Shown here: piece by piece, positions 35,866 to 45,144 of the stretch
Numbering within the stretch: position 1 is the first letter of the stretch
Layout: every line of letters starts with the position of its first letter
From: Sphingobacterium corticibacterium
GTDB taxonomy: Bacteria > Bacteroidota > Bacteroidia > Sphingobacteriales > Sphingobacteriaceae
Assembly (NCBI RefSeq): GCF_004208525.1
Contig: NZ_SGIT01000001.1
Location: forward strand, 1,178,001-1,242,000
Direction: 5' to 3'
DNA: 64,000 bases
Translations under genes and position numbers: made by a program
The notes under the pieces: model-generated
Databases searched by the model: none
What the model was told of the DNA's origin: nothing
Seen by the model: the letters and a program-made list of their open reading frames with translations, nothing else

Positions 35866-38800
35866 TTAAAACTGAGCAGATAAACCAAACGTAAACGATT
35901 TGGTTATCGGCTGCGCATAGAAGTTCCCGTATGTTTCGGGATCAAAATAACCGTCATACGAATCGCCGAATACGAAGAGGTTACGTCCTTCCACATTGAA
36001 CCGGATATTACCGGCACCTATACGTTTAGCGATCTTGCTCGGCATGGTATAACCTAAGCGAATGCTATTAATGCGGACGTAACTCATGTTTTTTGCCCAT
36101 ATGTCGTAATATCCGAAAGATTTAACCGGATCATTGTCCATCATCCAACTGTACGCAATCCAGCGCGCATTGTCTTCTATATTCGTACTGCCCAAAGCTG
36201 GCAAACCACCTCCGTTAAGCGCATCCATCACCAAGTTGGATTGGTTCATACCCCGATCCACACTTGCCGGGTTGTACGGTGGTGTCGCACGCATCCATCT
36301 GTCCAAGTTGAATGCCGCCGATACCGCTAAATCAAAATGATCAAAGCGGAATCTATTGGTCATACCACCCACAAACTTCGGGTCGGCATTCCCTAAATAA
36401 CGGAATTTACTCCGATAGGTATCTGGCGTAAGTTCTGTAGCAACCATATATCCCGGTAGGAAATCAGCCCAAGGATCGTAAAGACCATAAAATTCTTCGA
36501 AAGCTACCGTTTCTCCGTCCGCTCCCTGGAACTGCATCAAGCCATCGGCGTCCAGTCCTGCTGTCGGTAGCACGAATATAGAGTTGATTGGATACCCTTC
36601 CTGATTATCCAGTATGTACGATTTTGGATCCGCCAGTACTTTCGTAAGCTTATTGTTATTGTGTGCAATATTAAAATCCGTTCCCCATTCAAACCGGTCA
36701 CGCACGATGTTCCTACTGGAAATCATGAGTTCGATCCCTTCATTTTTCACCGCTGCCCAATTCCGGTGGATATTTTCAAAACCGTTCTCCAACGCAAGTT
36801 GGCTCACACCGATAACGTCCGTACTATTGCGGTTGTAATAGTCCACCGTAACGTTTAACCTATCTGACCAAAGACCAATATCAAGTCCTGCGTTCCAAGT
36901 CTGCGTACGTTCCCAGCGCAATTTATCATTTGCGGGCATATCCACCACGATAGTTTCTTCATTAGATCCGGGTAATAACATTCCAGTACTATACTGACCA
37001 ATGAAAAAAGGATATGTATTGCGGTCGACGTTCCCCTGTATCCCATAAGATGCGCGTAAACGCAAGTTCGAAATAGCAGGCACTGCCTCCATAAACGATT
37101 CTTCGGTTACAATCCAAGATCCCGCAAGCGACCAAATCGGTAGAAACCGATATTTTGGATCTACGCCAAACATATTCGATCCGTCGTAGCGAATACTACC
37201 GAATAGGTTATATTTACGATCCAATGTATAGGTCGCATTCGCAAAGAACGACGCATATGACGTTTCGTTGATCCCTTTCGCGTACTGACGATATATTGCT
37301 TGATTTGCAAAGTCCGAAGTCGGAAAAATTAGAGGTTTGGTGGTCAAGGTGACCGGATTAAACCCAAACCCCTTTGTAGAGATCAATGTATTTTTACTTC
37401 GTCGAAGTTCTGTTCCGCCCATTACATCCAATTCATGGCGCTCTCCAAACATCGTATTATAGCTTAAGAACGACTTCCAATTGTATTGAAAACTACTGTT
37501 TGCCGTATTTTCGATAATTCCACCTTCCGGCAAAAAGTATTTCTCGCCCCCGCTATAATATCGGGTTCTTTGATACATCTTACGTCTGTAATAGCTATCC
37601 TGATCCATAAATTTCTCCGAACCGACTTCATCAAACTGCAAACCAAGTTCCGTACGGATATTCAGGTTATGCAAGATATCGTACTGTAAGTAGGAGATCG
37701 CCTTAAGCGCTTTATTGGATAAACTATATTTCGTGTTCTCCCGTTCTTCCATCGCATTGAAGGGTATATACGTATCACCCTCGTAACCTTCAATATCCGG
37801 ATCGTACACATATGAGCCATCCTCATTTCGAATCGCCAGATATGGATTGACCGTATGGGCGTAGTAACTTGGATTAGTGAACGCATCCTGATCCTGAATA
37901 GGATTATGCCGATTGGTGATCGATCCCAAGAGATTTACCCCTGCTGTTAATCGGCTGTTAATACGGAAATCATTATTCAAGGTGATGTTACAACGATTCA
38001 TATCGACATTATACGTGCTTCCCTTCTCGTCGAAGTAGCCCGCCGAAAGATAGTAGCGATGGCTTTCCGTTCCGCCCGAAACCGACGCATTATATTGCTG
38101 ATTGATCGCATTTCTAAATAAATTATCCGCCCAATTATATTCTTGTCCCCGCAACGCATCAATTGCATTTCTGGTTTCAGCAGACAAAGCCGTTAATCCG
38201 CCCGCACGAAAAGTATCCCATTCGTCTGCGGATGTCAACAAGCGCGCAATGGCACCTTTACCCGACCGGTAAGTCAGATCAGCGCGCTTCGCCATTTCCA
38301 GTTCAAAATCTACTTTTTGTGAGGCATTCATCAAATTTAACCGGTCGAAGTCGGGACGCTGCGTCACAAACGTATTCGCAGAAACGCTGACCTTTGCCGG
38401 CCCCGCTTGTCCACGTTTGGTGGTGATCACGATTACGCCATTCGCGGCACGTGCACCATAGATTGCTGTAGCCGCAGCATCTTTTAATACCGTGATATCC
38501 TTGATATCCTCCGGATTTAACCCCGCGATGGGCAGATTTCTTAGCGTGTTTATATCGTCCTTATCCAGGCGATTCGGTAGCTCAGTGCCTTCTACAGGTA
38601 GGCCGTCAACCACCCACAAGGGATCCTGCGTACCATTCATCGAAACCGTACCCCGGATACGGATCTGCGATACGCCATTTGGTCCACCGCTTAAATTGGA
38701 AAACTGCATACCCGGTATCTGTCCTTCCAGCATCTGTTCGATACTCGCCACGCCCGACTGCTTGATTTTTTCAGCATCGATTTTTGTGTAAGCTGTGGTA

Positions 38801-39192
38801 TTCTTCCGCTTCTTGATATCACTGTAACCCGTCACGATCACCTCTTCCAAGGCTTCATCGGCTGGTTGGAGCAGAAACGTTTTCCGTCCCTGATAAGTTC
38901 CCACACGCAAACTTTCATACCCCATAAAAGAAATGGTTACGGCTTTTACATCATTTGGTATCTCCAGCACAAATTCGCCCTTGCTGTCGGTTATGGCCCC
39001 CAATACCGACTGTTGGAGCTGTCCTGCGACTCCTGTCTGCTCTGATACCGTCGAGCGGTCCACCGTAACGGCGGCACCCGCAATTGCCTGGTTGGTTACC
39101 GCATCCAGCACGCGCCCTTCCAACCTTGTTATATCCTGTGCCCGGCTTATATGCACACAGCATATCATCAAAATAATTACTATTCTATACAT
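35866..39192 (-). CDS. SusC/RagA TonB-dependent transporter of the protease locus
   Basis: An 1108-residue outer-membrane importer. Signal peptide 1-18, a carboxypeptidase-regulatory-like domain (about 22-115), the plug (about 120-250, with VLKDAAATAIYGARAANGVIVITTK) and the barrel ending in Phe. Unlike the other two SusC proteins of this window it has no STN domain, in keeping with control by a two-component system instead of FecR/ECF sigma. It starts 12 bp after the protease stop and is followed closely by susD. Confidence 0.95.
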   Translation of the reverse strand: MYRIVIILMICCVHISRAQDITRLEGRVLDAVTNQAIAGAAVTVDRSTVSEQTGVAGQLQQSVLGAITDSKGEFVLEIPNDVKAVTISFMGYESLRVGTYQGRKTFLLQPADEALEEVIVTGYSDIKKRKNTTAYTKIDAEKIKQSGVASIEQMLEGQIPGMQFSNLSGGPNGVSQIRIRGTVSMNGTQDPLWVVDGLPVEGTELPNRLDKDDINTLRNLPIAGLNPEDIKDITVLKDAAATAIYGARAANGVIVITTKRGQAGPAKVSVSANTFVTQRPDFDRLNLMNASQKVDFELEMAKRADLTYRSGKGAIARLLTSADEWDTFRAGGLTALSAETRNAIDALRGQEYNWADNLFRNAINQQYNASVSGGTESHRYYLSAGYFDEKGSTYNVDMNRCNITLNNDFRINSRLTAGVNLLGSITNRHNPIQDQDAFTNPSYYAHTVNPYLAIRNEDGSYVYDPDIEGYEGDTYIPFNAMEERENTKYSLSNKALKAISYLQYDILHNLNIRTELGLQFDEVGSEKFMDQDSYYRRKMYQRTRYYSGGEKYFLPEGGIIENTANSSFQYNWKSFLSYNTMFGERHELDVMGGTELRRSKNTLISTKGFGFNPVTLTTKPLIFPTSDFANQAIYRQYAKGINETSYASFFANATYTLDRKYNLFGSIRYDGSNMFGVDPKYRFLPIWSLAGSWIVTEESFMEAVPAISNLRLRASYGIQGNVDRNTYPFFIGQYSTGMLLPGSNEETIVVDMPANDKLRWERTQTWNAGLDIGLWSDRLNVTVDYYNRNSTDVIGVSQLALENGFENIHRNWAAVKNEGIELMISSRNIVRDRFEWGTDFNIAHNNNKLTKVLADPKSYILDNQEGYPINSIFVLPTAGLDADGLMQFQGADGETVAFEEFYGLYDPWADFLPGYMVATELTPDTYRSKFRYLGNADPKFVGGMTNRFRFDHFDLAVSAAFNLDRWMRATPPYNPASVDRGMNQSNLVMDALNGGGLPALGSTNIEDNARWIAYSWMMDNDPVKSFGYYDIWAKNMSYVRINSIRLGYTMPSKIAKRIGAGNIRFNVEGRNLFVFGDSYDGYFDPETYGNFYAQPITKSFTFGLSAQF

Positions 39193-39204
39193 TAGAAATA
39201 TTTG

Positions 39205-41814
39205 TTAGTTATTCATATTTAAAGTGACACCAATACGTAGCAGAAGGTCTTCATAGTGTGCCTTCGTCGCTGCATTGCCTGTGTTGCTAGCCTTCTTCAG
39301 CAACTCGTAAATCCGAAGTAGTTCCCCTCTTTTCAACGTCAGCATATCCGATGTTCTGGCCATACCTGTTACATGTACATTCCGCAGCCTCGTCTCGGTC
39401 TGGCCGTGCTCATGCCACGGGCAGAGCGATGGATTTACGGCTGTTAACAAGGCATTCACCTCTTGTATTTTCTTCTCGTTGATTTTTTCCATGGTTTTAT
39501 TACTCGATACCATCAGCACATCGATATAATTCTGCTGCAACATACGCGTATCCAAATCCAGATTTTTTTTCTGTATGGTGCCCTCAAAAATCACTTTGCG
39601 TAACGCATCGAAGAGCTCCATCGCTGTCCATGTCATTTCCGAACCGAAGAGTTTTTCCATTTCGATCATACGTAACAACCGTTCATCCCTTACCAGGCTG
39701 TATAGCAAGCTATACTGAAACTCGCGCTGGAGATTATAAGGTGCATATTCAAATACACCTGCCGGACTATCGCGCAGCGGGAACGTCTTGGTCATCAGTT
39801 CGGGTACGAACAACCAAGAAGGTATCCGAAGAACCTGCTCTTCCAAGTATGCAAAAGCTTCTTCCTGTGTCGCGCGAGATACCGGGCTATAGGCGCTTTT
39901 TCCATCACCCAATACCGGGTTTTCCAGATAAATACCACCTATATTATTGACCACATGATCCGCATAGGTATACCACTGCCCTATTCCACCCATATACAAT
40001 TTACCCGCTTTATAGTAGTTCTCTCCCTTTACCGTCGTCCATTCGATAATCTGCGGCATCATACGTTTCAGGTTTCGCAGACCATATCGACCTGCCAGCA
40101 TCGCATTGTCGCCCAGATCTTCAGATTGCGCCCTTGGATCTACCACATTTTTGCTATCCTGCTGCTCACCGTACCAATAGTTCGGATCATGCTGATGCTT
40201 CTCTATCGCCTGTCGCAGTGTAGGTAGTTCTTCCCACGGTGTATCCACATCGTACCAGCGATAGGCCCACTCGATAGCATACTTATCATATAGCCCGATC
40301 ACCGGCGTAATTACCTGTACCCCATCCTCCGGTTGTGCCACATAATTAAAGCGGGCGTAGTCCATAATCGATGTCGCTGTTCCCCCCATCTTTTCGGTAA
40401 ACGATGGCGAGCGCAAAGAATCGACGGGAAAAGCATGGGAAGATCCCATATTATGCATCAATCCAAGCGTATGCCCTATTTCATGCGAAGAAACAAAACG
40501 GATAGCGTGTGCCATTTTTTCGTCCGAGAATGTATTTCCGCGGGCTGCCGTATCGATTATACCCGTCTGTATACGCATCCAGCTATTGAGCACCGTCATC
40601 ACGTTGTGCCACCAGATGACATCCGCTTCTAAAATCTCGCCCGATCGGGGATCCACGACAGACGGTCCCATCGCATTCGCTTGCGAAGACGCAGCATACA
40701 CGATCGAAGATACATTGGCGTCATCGGGATCAAAGGATACCGTATCCGGCAGTTGCTTCGCTACGATCGCATTTTTAAACCCAGCAGCCTCAAAAGCTAC
40801 CTGCCAATCGTACACGCCAGCAATTATCTGTGTACGCCACTGTTTTGGCGTAGCGGGATCAATATAGAAAACGATAGGTTTTTGTGGTTCGACTAGCTCC
40901 CCGCGAAGATACCGATCGCGATCCTCCTCTTTAGGTTCCAAACGCCACCGCGTCACCAATTCACGTTTTTCCAATTCCTGCTGTTTATCCGAGAAGTACC
41001 AGCGTGGAGTCGTAAAGAAGCCCACTCTGGGATCGGAAAACCGTGGACGCATCGGCTGCTCCGGCAATCCATAGATATTGCTTGTGACCGAAATCGAAAT
41101 CGGAATCGATGCGTTTCCTTCCGTCACCTTAGTCGAATAGATGGATTTGATGACGATATTATTATCGAACGATTTCATCTGTTCTATCGACGAGATGGCT
41201 TTATTCGGCGAAGTACCGAGTCCCAAATTAGCAAATACATCCAGAAAGCTCTTTTCAGAACCATCAAATACCTTATTGACCTTGATAAAAGCCGTTGTGG
41301 AGTCCGCGTCGTAGCATACTACCTTAAATGATTCGATAAACGAAGCCCTATAATTGTCTGCTACAGAATAGGCTATGGCATCCTGATGCTTCACATCGAC
41401 TTTTGGATCGTATTCCCCTACCCAAATTTCTTTTCCATTTTTCCTGGGCATCAACCGGATCACTTTATTCTCGAAATTCATCCCCTTATTCACCCCAGCC
41501 TCGTTGATAGCCAATGGTACAGACGACACTTTATGAATCAATAGAAAGTCTTTGTCGAATGCCGTTTTGGGAATCCCAAAATAATAGTCTTCATCCTTTA
41601 TCAGTACCGTAAACATACCGCTATCGATACGTGCCCCATCCTTAAGCTTTTGGTAAGAAGTGGTAGATACCGCCGTATCTATCCTACTCGCCTTATCGTC
41701 CTGCTTTTTATACCCGCTAAAATTTGGCAAAATGGCGCAAGACTGTACAAGCGCCATCAAACACAACGCCAGTCCCACGCCGTTGTAAATCTTCTTTTTG
41801 TATCTCATGTGCAT
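39205..41814 (-). CDS. Zinc metalloprotease lipoprotein (DUF5117/DUF5118/DUF4953)
   Basis: An 869-residue exported protease. A lipobox (LVQSC, about 23-27) anchors it. The N-terminal DUF5118/DUF5117-like regions precede the catalytic domain, where SSHEIGHTLGLMHNMGSSH (about 437-455) is an extended zinc site HExxHxxGxxH, followed by a Met-turn-like SIMDYARF. It would cut proteins or peptides in the periplasm or at the surface and feed the adjacent SusCD pair. The start may be Met1 or Met3. The upstream 136-bp gap contains direct repeats that look like a LytTR operator. Confidence 0.9.
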   Translation of the reverse strand: MHMRYKKKIYNGVGLALCLMALVQSCAILPNFSGYKKQDDKASRIDTAVSTTSYQKLKDGARIDSGMFTVLIKDEDYYFGIPKTAFDKDFLLIHKVSSVPLAINEAGVNKGMNFENKVIRLMPRKNGKEIWVGEYDPKVDVKHQDAIAYSVADNYRASFIESFKVVCYDADSTTAFIKVNKVFDGSEKSFLDVFANLGLGTSPNKAISSIEQMKSFDNNIVIKSIYSTKVTEGNASIPISISVTSNIYGLPEQPMRPRFSDPRVGFFTTPRWYFSDKQQELEKRELVTRWRLEPKEEDRDRYLRGELVEPQKPIVFYIDPATPKQWRTQIIAGVYDWQVAFEAAGFKNAIVAKQLPDTVSFDPDDANVSSIVYAASSQANAMGPSVVDPRSGEILEADVIWWHNVMTVLNSWMRIQTGIIDTAARGNTFSDEKMAHAIRFVSSHEIGHTLGLMHNMGSSHAFPVDSLRSPSFTEKMGGTATSIMDYARFNYVAQPEDGVQVITPVIGLYDKYAIEWAYRWYDVDTPWEELPTLRQAIEKHQHDPNYWYGEQQDSKNVVDPRAQSEDLGDNAMLAGRYGLRNLKRMMPQIIEWTTVKGENYYKAGKLYMGGIGQWYTYADHVVNNIGGIYLENPVLGDGKSAYSPVSRATQEEAFAYLEEQVLRIPSWLFVPELMTKTFPLRDSPAGVFEYAPYNLQREFQYSLLYSLVRDERLLRMIEMEKLFGSEMTWTAMELFDALRKVIFEGTIQKKNLDLDTRMLQQNYIDVLMVSSNKTMEKINEKKIQEVNALLTAVNPSLCPWHEHGQTETRLRNVHVTGMARTSDMLTLKRGELLRIYELLKKASNTGNAATKAHYEDLLLRIGVTLNMNN

Positions 41815-41888
41815 TGTATACTGATACGGTTAATAGATAATCAGGGCCTAAAAGTGCTGACAAATAATCACAAACGCAATCTTTAAGC

Positions 41889-41920
41889 CGTGAACACGCG
41901 AAGTAAGGGCGTGAACACGC
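41889..41920. promoter_or_regulatory. Direct repeats 21 bp apart upstream of the protease operon
   Basis: CGTGAACACGC occurs at 41889-41899 and identically at 41910-41920, with flanking bases partly shared. The repeats are 21 bp apart, on the same face of the helix, about 75-105 bp before the protease ATG. LytTR-domain regulators bind pairs of direct repeats with this period, and a LytTR gene is in the locus. Confidence 0.65.
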
Positions 41921-41950
41921 ATATTTAACCGACGAGCATGTTCTTCATTC

Positions 41951-43315
41951 TTATAAAAAAGGGAGGTAAACCGTAAAATACCCCGCATCTACCCGATAAC
42001 TAAATCCCTTCCGACCTTCTGCTTGATATACCGAATGGATATAACGCAATCCATATCCTCCACTTTCCGTATCCATATTGCTTTTTGGACTATAGTTGTT
42101 GCGGACTACCAGCTGTTCTCCGTCTACGACGATTTGGATGGATAGCGGCGTTAACGGAGTGAACTCATTATGCTTGATAGCATTTTCCACGACGATCTGT
42201 AAGCTCCAACGCGGAAGCAAACGCTTAAGATACGTATGATCAACCTGCATATCGGTAGGCGCAAATGCATTCTTGAAACGGATTTCCTGAAGAAAAAGAT
42301 AAGCGGTAGCCAGCGATAGCTCTTCTTCCAATGATGCATATACATCCGGATCTTGCCGAAGCATTGTTCGGTACATCTTTGCCATTTTGCCAACAAACAA
42401 TTGGGCGCGATCTTGATCTTGCTTGACCAATTGCTGCAGTGAACCGAGTGCGTTAAACAGAAAGTGGGGATTCATTTGCTCCCTGAGCCGTTCAAAGCGC
42501 GCCAGCGCTTGTTCCTTTTGCATATTGGCGTGCTCTAAGGCCAAACGGTGTTCTTTTTTACGCTGAAAATACAAGCTTATTGAAAACGCCCCTACGGTGA
42601 ATATTAATGTTGTTCCTAGCAGCAGACTGATAAAGAGCACATCCCGGATGGCGCGATCCTGTTCAAATATAGGCACCGAAACGACCATATAGTCTTCCGG
42701 TCCAAAGTAATTTAGCGGATAAACAAATTCCCGAACAGGCAAATCCAGGTATGCAGAATGTCGAACTGTACCATTCAACTTTTCATACCAGCTACCTCCA
42801 TCGGGATGCATAGTTCCCAGTTGAGCTGAATCCGGGCTCATCAGACAAAAACCTTCGGCCGTATAAACGGTTATATATCCCCGTGCATACCGATAGGTAT
42901 CTCCCAAGTATAGATGAAGTTGATCGAGATCCAGATAAACAGGTAATGTTTCACCTCGCCACTTCACGTTTCTGAAAGGAATCACACCCTGTTCTTGCTC
43001 AGCGGCTGTAAAATGAAATAGCCCATGAAACAACGTATCATTAGCGCTACGTGTTTCTGTCGGAAGACCGTCTAGCCCTGCCTGTGCATGCAAAAGTATA
43101 TCCAAACGCTGCTCCAGCAGGTTCAGTTCCTTTTTTAGCAGAATAGATTGATCCAACGCTTTTATCTCTTCATTTTGACGATTTACCTGATCCATCCGGT
43201 CAAATATGATCCGAACCGCCACAACAGCCAAAATCAGCAAAAATATAAAGATAAAACCAAAGACATATATAGACTTGACCTTCCACGAAGACAAGCCACC
43301 TACGCTAGACAACAC
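41951..43315 (-). CDS. LytS-type sensor histidine kinase
   Basis: A 454-residue membrane kinase. Helix 1 lies at about 13-34, an extracytoplasmic sensor region at about 35-225 (Cache-like in position; no clear family), and helix 2 at about 225-250. A short coiled coil then leads to the His_kinase domain with phospho-accepting His284 in REQMNPHFLFNALGSLQQL, followed by a HATPase with IVVENAIKHNEF and GGYGLRYI. These kinases pair with LytTR regulators; the only LytTR gene here is 7.5 kb away at 33727-34443, beyond protease, SusC and SusD. It is the first gene of the leftward block. Confidence 0.92.
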   Translation of the reverse strand: MLSSVGGLSSWKVKSIYVFGFIFIFLLILAVVAVRIIFDRMDQVNRQNEEIKALDQSILLKKELNLLEQRLDILLHAQAGLDGLPTETRSANDTLFHGLFHFTAAEQEQGVIPFRNVKWRGETLPVYLDLDQLHLYLGDTYRYARGYITVYTAEGFCLMSPDSAQLGTMHPDGGSWYEKLNGTVRHSAYLDLPVREFVYPLNYFGPEDYMVVSVPIFEQDRAIRDVLFISLLLGTTLIFTVGAFSISLYFQRKKEHRLALEHANMQKEQALARFERLREQMNPHFLFNALGSLQQLVKQDQDRAQLFVGKMAKMYRTMLRQDPDVYASLEEELSLATAYLFLQEIRFKNAFAPTDMQVDHTYLKRLLPRWSLQIVVENAIKHNEFTPLTPLSIQIVVDGEQLVVRNNYSPKSNMDTESGGYGLRYIHSVYQAEGRKGFSYRVDAGYFTVYLPFL

Positions 43316-43358
43316 AGCACAAAAATAAAGGAAATTAGATAAATATTATCATTTCTTG

Positions 43359-43476
43359 GTTAGTTATTATGAGGTTATATCATAACGCTCAACCAACGAG
43401 ACAAGTTCGAAACTGAGAATCGGACCATACATATGTTGCCCGCGCACGAATATCTTATGCGGTAGATTGGTCGAAA
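43359..43476 (+). pseudogene. Internally deleted relic of the DUF4143 ATPase gene
   Basis: Fourteen bases of the ATPase start region (GTTAGTTATTATGA, as at 43891-43904) are fused directly to a copy of the last about 100 bp of the same gene (43373-43476 matches 45017-45120 with only a few differences). About 1.1 kb between these points is missing. The relic lies directly upstream of the intact gene and makes 100-bp direct repeats flanking it. Confidence 0.85.
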
Positions 43477-43557
43477 CCCCTATTTTAGATGCTGGGCGCA
43501 TAGCGTTGTTCTTCCAGTACCACAGAGAAGCAATGATTCAAAAGTACCATCAGCATA

Positions 43558-43790
43558 TTACAATTCGGAAGGTAGTGCATGATTCGACACCCCATACACA
43601 CTTGGCGATATGCCAAAATGCTTCTTAAACAATGTACTAAAATAGCTATGATTTGAATATCCAATCTTATCTGCAATACAATACAGCGTGAGTCCGTTTC
43701 CACTTCCCGAAGCCAGCAGTTCCAAGGCTTTTGACATACGAACCTCCGTAACAAAGCCGTGTATCGTTCTACCGAACAACACTGCTGGTC
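43558..43790 (-). pseudogene. AraC-family regulator C-terminal fragment
   Basis: The reading frame encodes about 75 residues with the second half of an AraC-type DNA-binding domain: VRMSKALELLASG and IADKIGYSNHSYFSTLFKKHFGISPSVY. The sensor domain and first helix-turn-helix are missing, and an in-frame TGA precedes VLFGRTIHGF, so there is no proper start. It is a remnant stranded between the ATPase relic and the intact ATPase gene. Confidence 0.8.
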
Positions 43791-43821
43791 AGCATCAAAC
43801 ATGATCTTTCAACATAAAAAC

Positions 43822-43890
43822 AAGATATCTTCCATTACAAACGGAAGATATCTTCCGTTTAATCTAAAAGATGTATATTTGGTCTGAAAA
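43822..43890 (+). promoter_or_regulatory. Three 23-bp promoter units before ATPase gene 1
   Basis: AAGATATCTTCC starts at 43822 and again at 43845; a degenerate unit, AAGATGTATATT, starts at 43868. All are 23 bp apart. The third unit contains a -7-like TATATTTG (43874-43881), and the ATG at 43901 is 19 bp beyond it. The junction of units 1 and 2 forms a perfect 22-bp palindrome (43839-43860, half-site AAACGGAAGAT). Confidence 0.75.
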
Positions 43891-43900
43891 GTTAGTTATT

Positions 43901-45109
43901 ATGATACGGCAAGAAGAAATTTCGATAGTGATTGATGCGCAACAGGAGACCTTTCTGAAACAAGAACCCGGATTTTTGCGGGATGCACTGCCTCATATTC
44001 CTATTGCAGATTCATTTGCATCCATTATCACCGGCATACGCAGGTGCGGCAAAAGCACCTTGTTGTTGCAGTTACTTCGAAGAGATTATCAAGAGGCCAT
44101 TTATCTCAATTTTGATGACATACGTCTCTCTGGATTCGAAGATACAGATTTACCCCGATTACATCGGGAAATCGAACGACGTGGGATAAACATTCTATTC
44201 TTTGACGAAATACAAATCGTAACTGGGTGGGAAAAGTACATAAACCAGCTGTTACGCGAGGGCTATAAAATATTTATAACAGGTTCCAATGCATCGATGC
44301 TCAGTACCGAATTGGGCACTCATTTAACAGGCAGGCACCTTTCCATGGAGCTATTCCCTTTCTCCTATTCGGAATTTATACGCTTTAAATCTCTAGACAA
44401 CGGAGAAGAAGCTGTAATGACCTACCTCAAAAATGGCGGAATTCCCGAATATGTGAAGACAGGTATTCCGCTTATCTTGAACACACTGGTCGATGATATA
44501 TTAATGAAAGATATTGCAGTTCGACACGCTGTTCGCGATATCAATTCACTGCGACAACTGGCAGCTTTCTTGATTACGAATATAGGCAACTTAGTTTCTG
44601 CCAGCAAATTAGTAGGTATGTTCGATATTAAGTCCCCAAACACCTTCTTGGAGTATTTCTCGTTTCTTAAAGATGCTTATTTGATCGATTTTGTTCCTAT
44701 ATTCAATCATTCGCTAAAAGTTCAAGTGCGTAATCCAAAAAAAATTTATGTAATGGATATGGGACTCTACACGGAAAACGCGATATCGCTAAGTGATAAC
44801 ACCGGAAGACGATTGGAGAACTTGGTTTTTCTGCACCTTCGACAAAGGTATCAACATATATTCTATTATAAAGATCGCGGAGAATGTGATTTTATTGCTA
44901 TGGAAAGAAACAGTGTAAAAGAAGCTATTCAAGTATGTCTTTCCATAAACGACGAAAATTTTAATCGGGAATATAATGGATTGTTAGAAGCTATGCAACA
45001 TCTCGGCCTCAAAGAAGGTTATATCATAACGCTCAACCAACGAGACAAGTTCGAAACTGAGGATCGGACCATACATATGTTGCCCGCGCACGAATATCTT
45101 ATGCGGTAG
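43901..45109 (+). CDS. AAA-family ATPase with DUF4143 domain (copy 1)
   Basis: A 402-residue cytoplasmic ATPase of the PF13173 (AAA_14) plus DUF4143 type. Walker A GIRRCGKST is at 45-53, Walker B ILFFDEIQ near 100-107 and the sensor motif ITGSNAS near 130. DUF4143 covers about 200-370, with a C-terminal restriction-endonuclease-like stretch ECDFIAMERNSVKEAIQVC. The function of this family is unknown although it is abundant in Bacteroidota. The open frame begins at 43871, but that lies inside the -7 box; the ATG at 43901 fits both promoter and homologue. It is about half identical to copy 2. Relics of the same gene are at 26.2 and 43.4 kb. Confidence 0.92.
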   Translation: MIRQEEISIVIDAQQETFLKQEPGFLRDALPHIPIADSFASIITGIRRCGKSTLLLQLLRRDYQEAIYLNFDDIRLSGFEDTDLPRLHREIERRGINILFFDEIQIVTGWEKYINQLLREGYKIFITGSNASMLSTELGTHLTGRHLSMELFPFSYSEFIRFKSLDNGEEAVMTYLKNGGIPEYVKTGIPLILNTLVDDILMKDIAVRHAVRDINSLRQLAAFLITNIGNLVSASKLVGMFDIKSPNTFLEYFSFLKDAYLIDFVPIFNHSLKVQVRNPKKIYVMDMGLYTENAISLSDNTGRRLENLVFLHLRQRYQHIFYYKDRGECDFIAMERNSVKEAIQVCLSINDENFNREYNGLLEAMQHLGLKEGYIITLNQRDKFETEDRTIHMLPAHEYLMR

Positions 45110-45144
45110 ATTGGTTGAAAATCGTATCATCTTGACTAAATATA

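Noticed and set aside
43822-43890. 23-bp repeats as a CRISPR array
   Set aside because: Only three adjacent units, no spacers of constant length between conserved repeats, no cas genes, and the units overlap a promoter.
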